DNA of 64,000 nt. Origin: Blastomussa wellsi (lineage: Eukaryota > Cnidaria > Anthozoa > Scleractinia > Plerogyridae). The stretch covers positions 21,066,818-21,130,817 of the forward strand of contig OX393566.1 of the NCBI GenBank assembly GCA_947652115.1, read 5' to 3'. Position 1 is the stretch's first letter, and the number at the start of each line of letters is the position of its first letter. The notes below the pieces were generated by a model. It was not told the origin of the DNA. It worked only from the letters and a program-made list of their open reading frames with translations, and did no database searches. The position numbers and the translations under genes were made by a program. Below, piece by piece: positions 23,585 to 34,096 of the stretch.

Positions 23585-25336
23585 CATGTGCAACCATGAG
23601 TGATTTCAGTTCAAACTTATTCACTGCATTGCATTACCTAAAATAGAATTGCATATAGGAGAACGTTTGAGGAAATTCTAGGTGATTAGAAATATCACGC
23701 AATTCTCTACATGGTCTCCACCACAGAGACTAAAACTTAGGAATAAATGGAGAAATAAGATGGTAAATTAACCCCAGATGTCCAAACCATCTTCACTCTT
23801 GGTTTAAAACGGTTGTGATAATAATTTTCCACACTTAGTCTACGAAATTCTCTGTACTGGATCAGCTGAAACGAAATCTAAAATATTTTGGTGCATTAAC
23901 TTAAAAGTTCGTAGCAAGACACAAAGGAGGGAATAATGTACACAAAAAGGTGAAGGGTGGCTAGGAATGAGGCAGACGGAGAAGGATTCTATTCCACAAA
24001 ATTGAAAAGTGTAAACCGTGATTTTTCAAATGAGCTATCTATGAATATCTTCTTTGATTGAAAATGTACTAGAGGGAAAAGCTTACATTTTGAGCCCTCA
24101 CAGACGAGTCGACTAGTTGTCGACAACCATTTTTTATCAACAACTACACTGTACATGTAAATGTCATCGACAACCGAACAACACCGCCTGTTAGACTAAG
24201 CATCTCCCCTTTTTCAGAAGGGAAACTGAAGGGAAACTAAGACAAATGCTCGTCATTTTTTCGAGCTAAGTATTCATTGAGGTTTGCATTGAACGAATGG
24301 CCTCAGTAACATAGCGACAGCTTTGTTCCGCAAATGAAAGAAACGGCGTTGAAACGGGCATTACAACAAGCCACAGCAGGTATTACTTGGAAGCAAAATG
24401 ATTACGCAATTTCAGTGAGCTTTCGCCGATTCTGGGTGGATTTAGTGTGCCAGTTTTGAGTTTACGGCCGACATATATTAGTGAGTTTTTTGCACGAAGT
24501 CAGCGAGTTCTCGGCGCGACTTTTGTGTGTTTTCTGGGCCATTTAATATTTTGGATTGGTAAAATGTGTAAAGTTGAACAAAAGAATAATAGATGCTTAC
24601 TTCAGTTGTCTGTGAAAGCATTCATCTCTGTTCTCTGGGAAAATGATCTGAAAAAAATAAATGAACTCAGATATAAAATCATGTATTACACTGTAATAAT
24701 GCCGAGAACCATGTTTGTCAGAGAAAGACTGTTCGGTAATGAAACGGAATAAACATTTATGTATTAATTAAAACACAGAGATAAAAAGTAAACTGCGGTA
24801 TCTCGATTTACGACTTTTACCTCTAAAGTTGTGAATATAGCAAAGATAATGCATCCGTCCTTTGAGGGAGATCGTCTTTCTGATTAAATACCTTCAAAAC
24901 TGGCAGCTGCTTTCTTAGAAGTGCCTTTCAATTTTCCGGGAAAAACCCGTGTATGTGACGCTAAGTGACGTCATTGCTCGTAGGAACATTTTTTATAACT
25001 TTTACCTTAAACTCAGTCTACAATTGCAGACAATAAGCGCCAAATCACAATTACCAAAGTTCTAAATAAGTATTCTGTTCATCACCCTTTGAGAAATGCG
25101 GTGTATTCCTTTTACACTTACAAGTACCGTGTTTAGAATAAACACAACAGACCCTTTCCAAGAATCAGGAGAATTATCGAAAATTCTAGGAAATTCTCAG
25201 TAGCAATTTCCCGTATTTTATTTCTTTCCGAGAAAACAAGTTTATTAGTATGATGAAAGCAATTCGAATACTAAATGACGGTCGCTTGACACGCTGAACC
25301 CAAAACGCTGGAAACTAGCAAGAATTCATGCGATAG
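23585..25336. other. Intergenic stretch; one dispersed module near 25140-25280, otherwise nothing clear
   Basis: A 101-codon plus-strand frame (24447-24752) matches nothing I recognise and has no splice or promoter context. At 25140-25280 lies one of five copies of a module containing TCTTTCCGAGAAA (others near 2303, 3237, 6139 and 28946). Confidence 0.45.
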
Positions 25337-25916
25337 CACACCCCTATGTAACAGACCCACTGAAACCCTACCCAGTGAATTATTTACCCCTACCCAGCGG
25401 AAATTTAGTCTCCCCAGTACCCAGTGAATATTTTGGTTTTACCCAGTGACTGTGCGGTGTGACCCAGCGTATTTTGTTTGCAAAAAAATAATAATAAATA
25501 AGCAAAATAAAACGGAAAACGAGCCGACCCAGTGGGAAGTTAGCCAACCCGGTGGCTTTTTTCCTGAAAATCCAGTGAGGATAAAGATTCCACTGGGTCT
25601 GTTACAGAGGCCTAATGGTTAGTGCGCTGGACTCTGGATCGGACGGTCCGGGTTCGAGTCCTGGCCGGGGTACTGCGTTGTGTTCTTGGGCAAGACACTT
25701 TACTCTCACAGTGCCTCTCTTCACCCAGGTGTACAAATGGGTACCGGCGAATTTACTGCTGGGGGGTAACCCTGCGATGGACTAGCATCCCATCCAGGGG
25801 GGAGTAGAAATACTCCCTGTCGCTTCATGCTTCAGAAACCGGGGATAAGCTCCGGCCTGATGGGCCACTAGGCCCGACAGCAGACTTACCTTACTTACCT
25901 GTTACAGAGGGGTGTG
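25337..25916. mobile_element. Inverted-repeat MITE interrupted by a SINE
   Basis: Ends CACACCCCTATGTAACAGAC and GTCTGTTACAGAGGGGTGTG are inverted repeats. The interior is built from CCCAGTG-type units. A relative in opposite orientation and without interruption lies at 30244-30502. In this copy a family A SINE (25611-25898) splits the right terminal repeat, leaving CTGTTACAGAGG on both sides of the SINE. Confidence 0.75.
25611..25898 (+). mobile_element. tRNA-derived SINE, family A, nested in a MITE
   Basis: Begins at CCTAATGGTTAGTGCG (box A), with box B GGGTTCGAGTCC and the TTCTTGGGCAAGACAC body. The 12-bp duplication CTGTTACAGAGG at 25599-25610 and 25899-25910 comes from the host MITE end, so the SINE landed after the MITE. 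Confidence 0.85.
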
Positions 25917-25920
25917 ATAG

Positions 25921-27686
25921 CTGATTTCCACAAAAACCAATCCACTGAAATAAGCCTTGAAGTCAGTGTTTCTGCAAATATCAGGACACTATGACTGATT
26001 CGATTCCGGTGAGACCTTTCTTTTATATACGGGCATTAATAGGGTCAATAATATTAACGAAGTGAAGAATATTACAAAAATACACATTTGATAATACATT
26101 CATCCCCATCGGCCAGTTAAACTAGAATGTCGCCTGTCGGTATATAGTTAACTATTGTACTGCTCAAAGCTTTGATCCAAGAGTTTGCTCTCCGCTAAGT
26201 TCAACTCGAGATGTTCTACAAAATTAATTATTGCCGGTAAGTGCATAATTTTTCCAGGCAAACAACAGTGAGATCGGATCTGTCTCAGCGACCAACAATT
26301 TGCATCGTCGCTTTTGTAAGATAGGGGAAAGATACGGGAAATCACTATGGATACATCAAAAAGAACAAAGGAATTGCCCATGACATTCGTCGTAGGGTTT
26401 ATCTATGGTTTATCTAACCACAAAGCTGTTCCACCAATCGTGAAGCAGCAAATGTTAATAACAGGAAACTGCTGACACGCTGGGAGCATTTTTGTTAAAT
26501 AACCGCGAGTAGGAACCTGAATAACGTCACGCATTCTAGTACTTTGCCGCTGCATTGCCGGCCCTACACGTTGGCAGATGAACTCAAATGTACCTCGAGA
26601 AACTCGAAAGTTTTACTTTCACGAGAAATCGATTGCTCGAATGTTCAAAAGTTGCTAGAGCCACTTCTGCGGCCGGGGAAATACCCAAGCACGTCTCGGT
26701 TGGCGACCAACCAGCATGGGACAGCATACGTCGAGGCGTATGCAATAAATGGAGTAGTTGAAGCGAATGAAGAAAACGGAATCGCAGACACATTTTGCTC
26801 ATTCTTCTCAGGACAAAATGTTGAATTTTGAGATCGTTGTTTGAGAAGCAAAAGTTCACCTCGGGTGATCATGTAACCGACAGATTTAACCTGATCGGAA
26901 ACCCAAGCTGATCCCAACCCAAGAAAATTTTCCCACGGGGACACCTCGGTGGAAGGTGTGTGTAACCACGACTTATATCATGATCAGAAAGTTTTAAACG
27001 CCGATTGAACGTACATGATCCTTGCAGTATTTAAAATATACACTGTTTCGAGTATAATCCAAACGCAACTCGTGAACGTAAGGTTCGAAACAAATTGTCA
27101 GTCAAATTCGCAACCTAGTTTCACTACAGTATGGGGCCCAGTTCTAGGCCGGATCCAGATCTCGGCCACTTGGCATTCAAAACAATCTTTTTTTACGACA
27201 GAAATAAATTTCAATACAAAAAGACTATTTCAGAAGGTCAATTGATGCGTCTAGTTTCGTCATTTCGAGTGGTCACTTTCCAGTTGCTGCTGGACGCCAA
27301 CAGTTTGAGTCGACGCGAAGGCAGGTCAATTTGTTTTTCGAAAAACGTGTTTGTTTACGGCTCCCCGATTTACATGGCGCTATCTAAATTTATAATTTAG
27401 CCATATATGTGGACCAAATTAAAATTTCTGTTATATTATTTTATTCTTTGGCCTAAGGTCATCCCGTAATATTTCGTTGCAACTCTTGCGTATTTGCCTA
27501 TTCCCGGCCGCCCTGTTCGCAATCACCCGACTTCTTGATTTTCAAGAATTATTTGTGTCAAATCAGTTGCAACTAAGCTCTAAATGGAAGGAAAAAAAGG
27601 GTTGTGACAATAAATGTCTACTACAATACTGAGCTTCGACTAAACTCGTATCTCTAGCAGCCAACCCTTTTGACTGCGCTTATTTG
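25921..27686. other. Intergenic stretch with no supported gene
   Basis: Frames of 76-99 codons on both strands (for example 26544-26831 + and 26645-26944 -) overlap each other and show no domain. No SINE head or clear inverted repeat was seen. Confidence 0.4.
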
Positions 27687-28713
27687 AACAGATAAATTAG
27701 GTGTGCTTGTACGAACTTTGTTTTCTAAATCAAGCAAAAACCTTGAATATAATTTGCGATCGAAACATCATAACTGAGGTTTAAAAGAGTATTATTCTTA
27801 TGAAAAAAAAGGTATTTTAGCCTTTGTTACGATGGAGAATTCGTGCACACTTCTTGTGGCCGACAACTGGGCCCGGTGGCCATAAACTGGGCCTGCGAAC
27901 GGAGCCTCTATGTTCGTTATTGATCGAAAGAAAACAGTGTTGAGCTGTAGATAGCTTTACATGTGTAAACTGAATGCTGAAACAAGTTGTGTGTAAAATT
28001 TTAAGTCCCTGTTTTACTTCCAAGGTAAGAAACAGATAAATTAGGTGTGCTTGTACGAACTTTGTTTTCTAAATCAAGCAAAAACCTTGAATATAATTTG
28101 CGATCGAAACATCATAACTGAGGTTTAAAAGAGTATTATTCTTATAAAAAAAGTATTTTAGCCTTTATTACGATAGAGAATTCGTGCACACTTCTTGTGG
28201 TCGACAACTGGGCCCGGTGGCCATAAACTGGGCCTGCGAACGGAGCCTCTATGTTCGTTATTGATCGAAAGAAAACAGTGTTGAGCTGTAGATAGCTTTA
28301 CATGTGTAAACTGAATGCTGAAACAAGTTGTGTGTAAAATTTTAAGTCCCTGTTTTTCTTCCAAGGTAAGAAACAGATAAATTAGGTGTGCTTGTACGAA
28401 CTTTGTTTTCCAAATCAAGCAAAAACCTTGAATATAATTTGCGATCGAAACATCATAACTGAGGTTTAAAAGAGTATTATTCTTATAAAAAAAGTAGTTT
28501 AGCCTTTGTTACGATGGAGAATTCGTGCACACTTCTTGTGGCCGACAACTGGGCCCGGTGGCCATAAACTGGGCCTGCGAACGGAGCCTCTATGTTCGTT
28601 ATTGATCGAAAGAAAACAGTGTTGAGCTGTAGATAGCTTTACATGTGTAAACTGAATGCTGAAACAAGTTGTGTGTAAAATTTTAAGTCCCTGTTTTTCT
28701 TCCAAGGTAAGAA
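27687..28713. repeat. Tandem array, three units of 341-344 bp
   Basis: Units start at 27687, 28031 and 28372, each with AACAGATAAATTAGG, and are nearly identical. Each ends with TTCCAAGGTAAGAAA. The minus strand of each unit carries the same 60-odd codon frame (about 28023-27817, 28418-28158 and 28705-28499). Unit lengths are not multiples of three, so the frame does not run on from unit to unit. No known domain. The high similarity points to recent expansion or homogenisation. Confidence 0.9.
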
Positions 28714-30243
28714 ATACAAGTTTATGTTTTTGGTGGCCGAGAAATCCGGTTGTTTTTCTTCGTTACAAACTCCCTTGCAAAGACCGATTTTCTGCGTGCC
28801 TGTATAAGCTATTAGGAATGATTTTCTTACCTTTTTCCAAGTTCCAAACGCTTCGCTTCTAAACAACGAAAGAGTGTAGAACCGAATACGAACGAAACGG
28901 TCCCTTTCCAAGAATCGTCAACGATGTTGTAATTTCCAAAAATATCTTTCCGAGAAATAGGAAGCTGCATGCGCATTAGCTCAGGTAGACGAGAGGCCCT
29001 GGGGACGAATGGGGCGCTTTGGATGAGCTCAATGGCCAAGAAAATGCCGGTGGGTTATTATCCTAGCAGGTCTTATAATGGAATTTTAAAGGATTTGGTG
29101 TCCCTAAAATTGAAACATGACTGATCTGTCTAAAAAACATTGCAAGGAAAAAAGCAATACAACATACCATCCAAAAAAAGCAAGCTCTACAAGTTACGGG
29201 GGTTGGGGTAGGGGCGGTCGTTAAATGGGAGGGGGGATGGCTTACTTTGCACTTACTTTTTTGCGTGGCCCCCGTCGGATAATGGATGAGCGTTACGTTT
29301 TCTTGATGAGAATTATCATCTTGACAAGGGCGAGGAAAGCAACTGTTAACATTAGATGTAAGTTCGGAATTTTCCACAAGGCGTTTTTCGTTTATAAAAT
29401 GTGACACTTACAACATTCTAAGCATTTATACTATCGCTCAACATTCGATGACATAATCAAAAAAGGGCTAAGTAAGTGGTAGTATTATCGAATACGCCTT
29501 ACCTCTCTCAGCGAACGACGATTTGTAGCATCACTTTCGTAAGGAAGTTTTCTATTCCTGTCTGTTTGGACTAAAAAGCACCTAAAATTCTGCAAATTCA
29601 AAGCAAAGCTCTTGACCATTCAAAAACCACTTTAGCATCTCTCGCTGCTAATAAACGTAAGAGTTTTCCGCCAATGAGTCTCCGTAAGCAGGTGAAACTT
29701 TCGGTATCACATTGAATGCTGAAATGGCGATCCACTTACTCACTGTTGTAAGCCACGTTGATCGATATTCCATTTCTCGGAATTTGATACTTGGTTCGTA
29801 AATTTCTTAGAATGTCAGTCTTACTGAATTAACGAGTTCCTTGCAAATTGCGGAAGCTGTCACGTTCGCCCAGCCATTCTGGAAGGAAATGATTATACGA
29901 GCCCAATTTCCTAGAGAGCGTAATGGATGAGTCATTTCCATCCAGCTTTTCCTATGAATTTTCCATTTACGCATCTCCCATACAGCTTGTTTGCCCCCCA
30001 ATATTTTGCATAAGCACTGACTTCAGTTTCTCTTGGGACGACTGTAATACCCAGGAGAAATGGGAAACAAAGGTAATGGTTAGGCAATATTATGGGCGGT
30101 AAACACGGTGTATATTAGTCTTTTAAAGAATTTGGGCGAATGCCTCAAAAATGTAACGAAAAGAATGCTTAATTAATTCGTACATTGACTCAAGTATACG
30201 TTATTAAGCGGAGTATGTTTTACGTACTTATACATCGTTAGGA
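28714..30243. other. Intergenic stretch adjoining the tandem array
   Basis: 28800-29040 holds a diverged copy of the TCTTTCCGAGAAA module. On the minus strand it reads ...ISRKDIFG... and runs to a GTAAG that could serve as a splice donor. 30000-30120 weakly resembles the palindromic element at 41106-41285. No supported gene. Confidence 0.4.
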
Positions 30244-30502
30244 ACACGCCTATGTAACAGACCCAGTGGAATCTTTAGCGTCACTGAGTTTTCGGGAAAC
30301 ATGTCACCGGGTTGGCTAATTTTCCACTGGGTCCGCTCGTTTTCTGTTTTATTTTGCTTATTTTTTATTATTATTTTTTCCAAGCAAAATACGCTGGGTC
30401 AAACCCCACAGTCACTGGGTAAAATCAAAATATTCACTGGGTACTGGGGAGACTAAATTTCCACTGGGTAGGGGTTTCAGTAGGTCTGTTACAGAGGGGT
30501 GT
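30244..30502. mobile_element. Inverted-repeat MITE, intact relative of the element at 25337
   Basis: Ends ACGCCTATGTAACAGACCC and GGTCTGTTACAGAGGGGTGT with the CCCAGTG/CACTGGG-rich interior, in reverse orientation to the other copy. No insertion interrupts it, which makes it the reference for the nested copy. Confidence 0.75.
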
Positions 30503-31428
30503 TTAAGACTCCATTATCAAACGTTTCCCAGCAACACAAAAGATAAACAGGGTGGAAAAGAGTGCAACCCGGAAGTGTACCTTCATCGGTATACGACTCA
30601 TAATAATATAACAGGAAAAAATTACTCGATACCGATTGGCTGAGAGCAGTGCAGTTCAAGTATAACACCAGTGCAAAAAGTGTAACACCAGTGCAAATTA
30701 CACATTGAAATTCTGGATTATGGTTGCAAATGTTTTAAACGAACTGTTTTCAGTTCGTAGCATTATTAGCTGATCTTCCTTCCAATCTTCCAATCAGCCA
30801 ATCCGTAAATAAAGTGTCAAATTCGCATCAAATGCTCGCTTCCTGCCTGCACCACTGTAAGATATTATTCCGGTACTTCCTCCAGGCGAATTTTTTCATG
30901 TTTATATTATTAATAAGAAAACGGTTTTTCTCGTTCAATTTGGAATTAATTTCCACTTGTGAGAATATCAGCAAATTCAGCAATTTCGTGCAATTTCAGC
31001 TTTTTGAAAAACTCACTCATGCAAATTATTTCCAAATTGAACTCGAAACCAATACCGAAACCGATACTAATAACTCATTTTTACTGCGGATTGTAGTTTT
31101 TTCAGGTAGCTTCATCCATAAAAGAAATTCCGCAGGGGGGGGGGGAGTGCGGGCATAGGTGGGGGATTTGAACTGAGCTGAGATGTTATGGTCCGGAGCG
31201 CTATGATTTACCGTTCCCGTTGAACTTTGATCACTTTAATCAAATTATTTTTAACCAATCAAAGTGTACGTCTCCAACTGTGATCACATGCGCTGACACG
31301 TGAAGAGATGACAGAAATGGGTTTTCGATAAATCCAAATGCCTCCTTGATTTAACTCCATCGTGTAGCATTCAACAAGGTCATTCAGGACACAAACAGCA
31401 ATCACTTAGGATAATGGCTGTATCCCAG
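30503..31428. other. Intergenic stretch with no recognised feature
   Basis: AT-rich. A 114-codon plus-strand frame (30814-31158) ends in a poly-G run and shows no domain. Confidence 0.4.
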
Positions 31429-31660
31429 TTAGTTGAGCTCGACACACAGTCCAGGAATAGGCTGGAACAACAAAGATTTTCTAAAGCCGGTCGGCAATAC
31501 GGCTAAAACATCCTTGCAGTGAATAAAATGATCTACCTGGCCATCAAGTTGCTCGGCACTTAAATTGTCGAGCCCGTCGAACGTTTCAAGGCCACTGCTT
31601 TCGCAATGCTCTCTCAAAAGATTCCGTGGGTGAAGAAGAAACTTCGACCGCCGTCATCAC
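31429..31660 (-). pseudogene. Fragment of a RecQ-like DEAD/DEAH helicase
   Basis: The minus-strand frame (31617-31429) has the helicase N-terminal pattern: LSAEQLDGQVDHFI, then CKDVLAVLPTGFRKSLLFQ. This matches the Q-motif and Walker A region of RecQ-type helicases, where TGxGKS binds ATP. Here the second glycine is arginine (TGFRKS). The frame stops soon after FQPIPGLCVELN and no later helicase motif follows. It is a short inactive relic; many cnidarian genomes carry multiple RecQ-like copies (recollection). Confidence 0.5.
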
Positions 31661-32157
31661 TAAATTAGGGTGCGTGACTGTTTGACGGTTTGTTTGTTTG
31701 TTTGGACAGTTTCTAAACCGTTGCTATTCTTGGCAACCAATCGCAGCGTCTGTTAGATTCAAAATCCCGTAGGTGGTCATTAGGAGCCAATCAGCTCGCT
31801 AGTTCAAAATCTGGACTAAACTGATTTAAACAGGCCTGTCATTGGATCAGCGTAATCAAAGAAATAGCGCTCCGGTCCAGAGGCTTTTCGCGCGGGTCAA
31901 AACAAAGACAAAGACCGAAACTGGAAATGGCGCATGACAAGCCTCTGGCACCCAGGGTACACTGGTGGCGAATGTTAATGTATTTTTGGCGATTTTTTTC
32001 AGTACATAGAATGAGAAACTTGAACTTGGCTAAATAAATTTCTTCCTCCAAAAGAGAGGGGTGGTACATTAGAGGGGCGGGGTGCCTTATTAGCGGGGTG
32101 GCTTGATATAGGATTTACGGTAACCTTATAATAGAGCCACAGTATTTCTCACGACAC

Positions 32158-32163
32158 TTTATT
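32158..32163 (-). terminator. AATAAA polyadenylation signal for CCDC13
   Basis: AATAAA on the minus strand about 78 bases past the CCDC13 stop codon (32243-32241), a usual distance. Confidence 0.55.
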
Positions 32164-32240
32164 TCAGTAACCGGTATCCCATCTGGATATAACGTTTATG
32201 CAATTCGTGGCTGCCCACTCATCGGGGGATTTCCCGTATA

Positions 32241-34057
32241 TTAGCTGGGTGCAGAGTTCTGTCTAAATTGCCTCAATCCTTGTAAGAATATCTTCTTTGT
32301 CTGATCCATCATCTCTTGGTAAAATTTCAAGTCCTCTTCTTTCGCTTTCAGTGTTGAGCTGAGAGCTGCTTTTAGCGCGTCGTTTTCGTCTGTTTGGATG
32401 GCAAGCCTGCAAAACAAAATATAAACACGCGCTATTAGCGAAATGCAAAAGACATAAGCCGGAATGACAAATGTCTGTTGACGTCAAGCAACAACAACAA
32501 GTCTTTATTGTTTCACCTTTACACAGTGGCCTAATGGTTAGTGCGCTAGACTCCGGATCGGACGGTCCGGGTTCGAGCCTCTAGCCGGGGCACTGCGTTG
32601 TGTTCTTGGGCAAGACACTTTACTGTCACAGTGCCTCTCTTCACCCAGGTGTATAAATGGGTACCGACGAATTTGCTGCTGGGGGATAACCCTGCGATGG
32701 ACTAGCATCCCATCCAGGGGGGAGTCGAAATACTCTCTGTCGCTTCATGCTAAGGAAACCGGGATAAGCTCCGGCGGTATGGGCCATGGGCCTTAATCAC
32801 ACGGCGGCCATATTGGCCATAGACAACAGATTTCGTACCCCGAGCCTAGAGTTGAAATGTTTGGGAACGAGTTCCCGCGTGGCGAAACAAAAGTTTTCAG
32901 TCCCTCGGGACTCAACATGGCCGACGTGTGATTAAGGCCCATTAGGCTCAACTCAGACTTTGCCTTCACCTTCAAAACAGTTACAGAACTAAGTTTCCAT
33001 TTTCCTTTACGTTTACGAAGATAAATTTGGTTAATGAGATGTTTAAAACGGAACTGGTACATTTTATGTTTCCAAAATAAGTTTGGTTCAGGTAAGGAAC
33101 CAGAAAGGGCGAAAAAAGAAAAAAAATACTAAATATTAATATATTTATAATAGTAAATCTACAACAAATGAAATAAGAATTATAGTAAAATACAATGAAA
33201 AGTAAAAGGGTAAGTCAGTAAGTAAATAAGTAAGTTGGGCAAGTTGCTCTCTTTAAAAGAGGAAAGTAAAAGTAAAGCCTTTTAAGCCCAATTGGCTCAT
33301 AACTCCGATTTCTGTAGCATGAAGGGGCTAGGAGTATTTCTACTCCCCCCCCCCCCCCCTGGATCGGATGCTCAGTAGTCCATCGCAGGTCACTCTCCAG
33401 TATTCTGTCAGGTTTAGGCCTTGGCGGATTGTGCTAGCATAAATTTTGACATAATTGGAGCAAAAAAGCATAATTTTTTAAACGAGCACTGCCACGGCAT
33501 AATTAGCAAATTTTAGCACTTTTTGGAGCATAAATTCATAAAATTTAGTACATATGGTGTATTTTCTACAGACATAAATTAAATTTAGATTATTGAGTCG
33601 CTGAAGGCATTTTGCAAACGGTCGAGCACTGCTAGCAGCATAATATGCCACGTTTAGGAGCACGATCCGCCAAGGCCTAGTCAGGTTGCCCCAACAATTG
33701 GCCGGTACTAATTCATACTCCTAAGCGTAGAGAAGCACTATAAGAGTAAAGTGTCTTGCCCAAGAACACAACGCAGTGCCCCGGCCGGCACTCGAACCCG
33801 GACTGTCCGATCCGGAGTCCAGCGCACTCCCACCTGCACCCGCCTCCCACCTGCACCCGCTTGGACCCGCACTTTTTTAGTCGGGTCCACGCCTTTTACC
33901 ACCATCGGACCGTCCAATCCGGAGTCCAGCGCACTCCCACCTGAACCCGCTTGGACCCGCACTTTTTAAGTCGGGTCCCACCTTTAACCACCATTGGTTA
34001 ACTCAGTTGGTAGAGCGCCGGACTACCGTGCGGGAGGTCTCGGGTTCGAGTCTCAGA

Positions 34058-34096
<39 letters not shown>

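Noticed and set aside
26544..26944. Overlapping 91-99 codon frames on both strands
   Set aside because: No homology recognised and mutual overlap; no transcript signal visible.
32263..32487. 74-codon minus-strand frame with an Arg-rich start
   Set aside because: It is a shifted frame over the true last exon of CCDC13 (32406-32241), which has the better protein match.
33346..33359. Poly-C tract, possible regulatory or structural signal
   Set aside because: It replaces the CCATCC stretch of a SINE and is best read as a slippage expansion; similar tracts occur in other repeats here.
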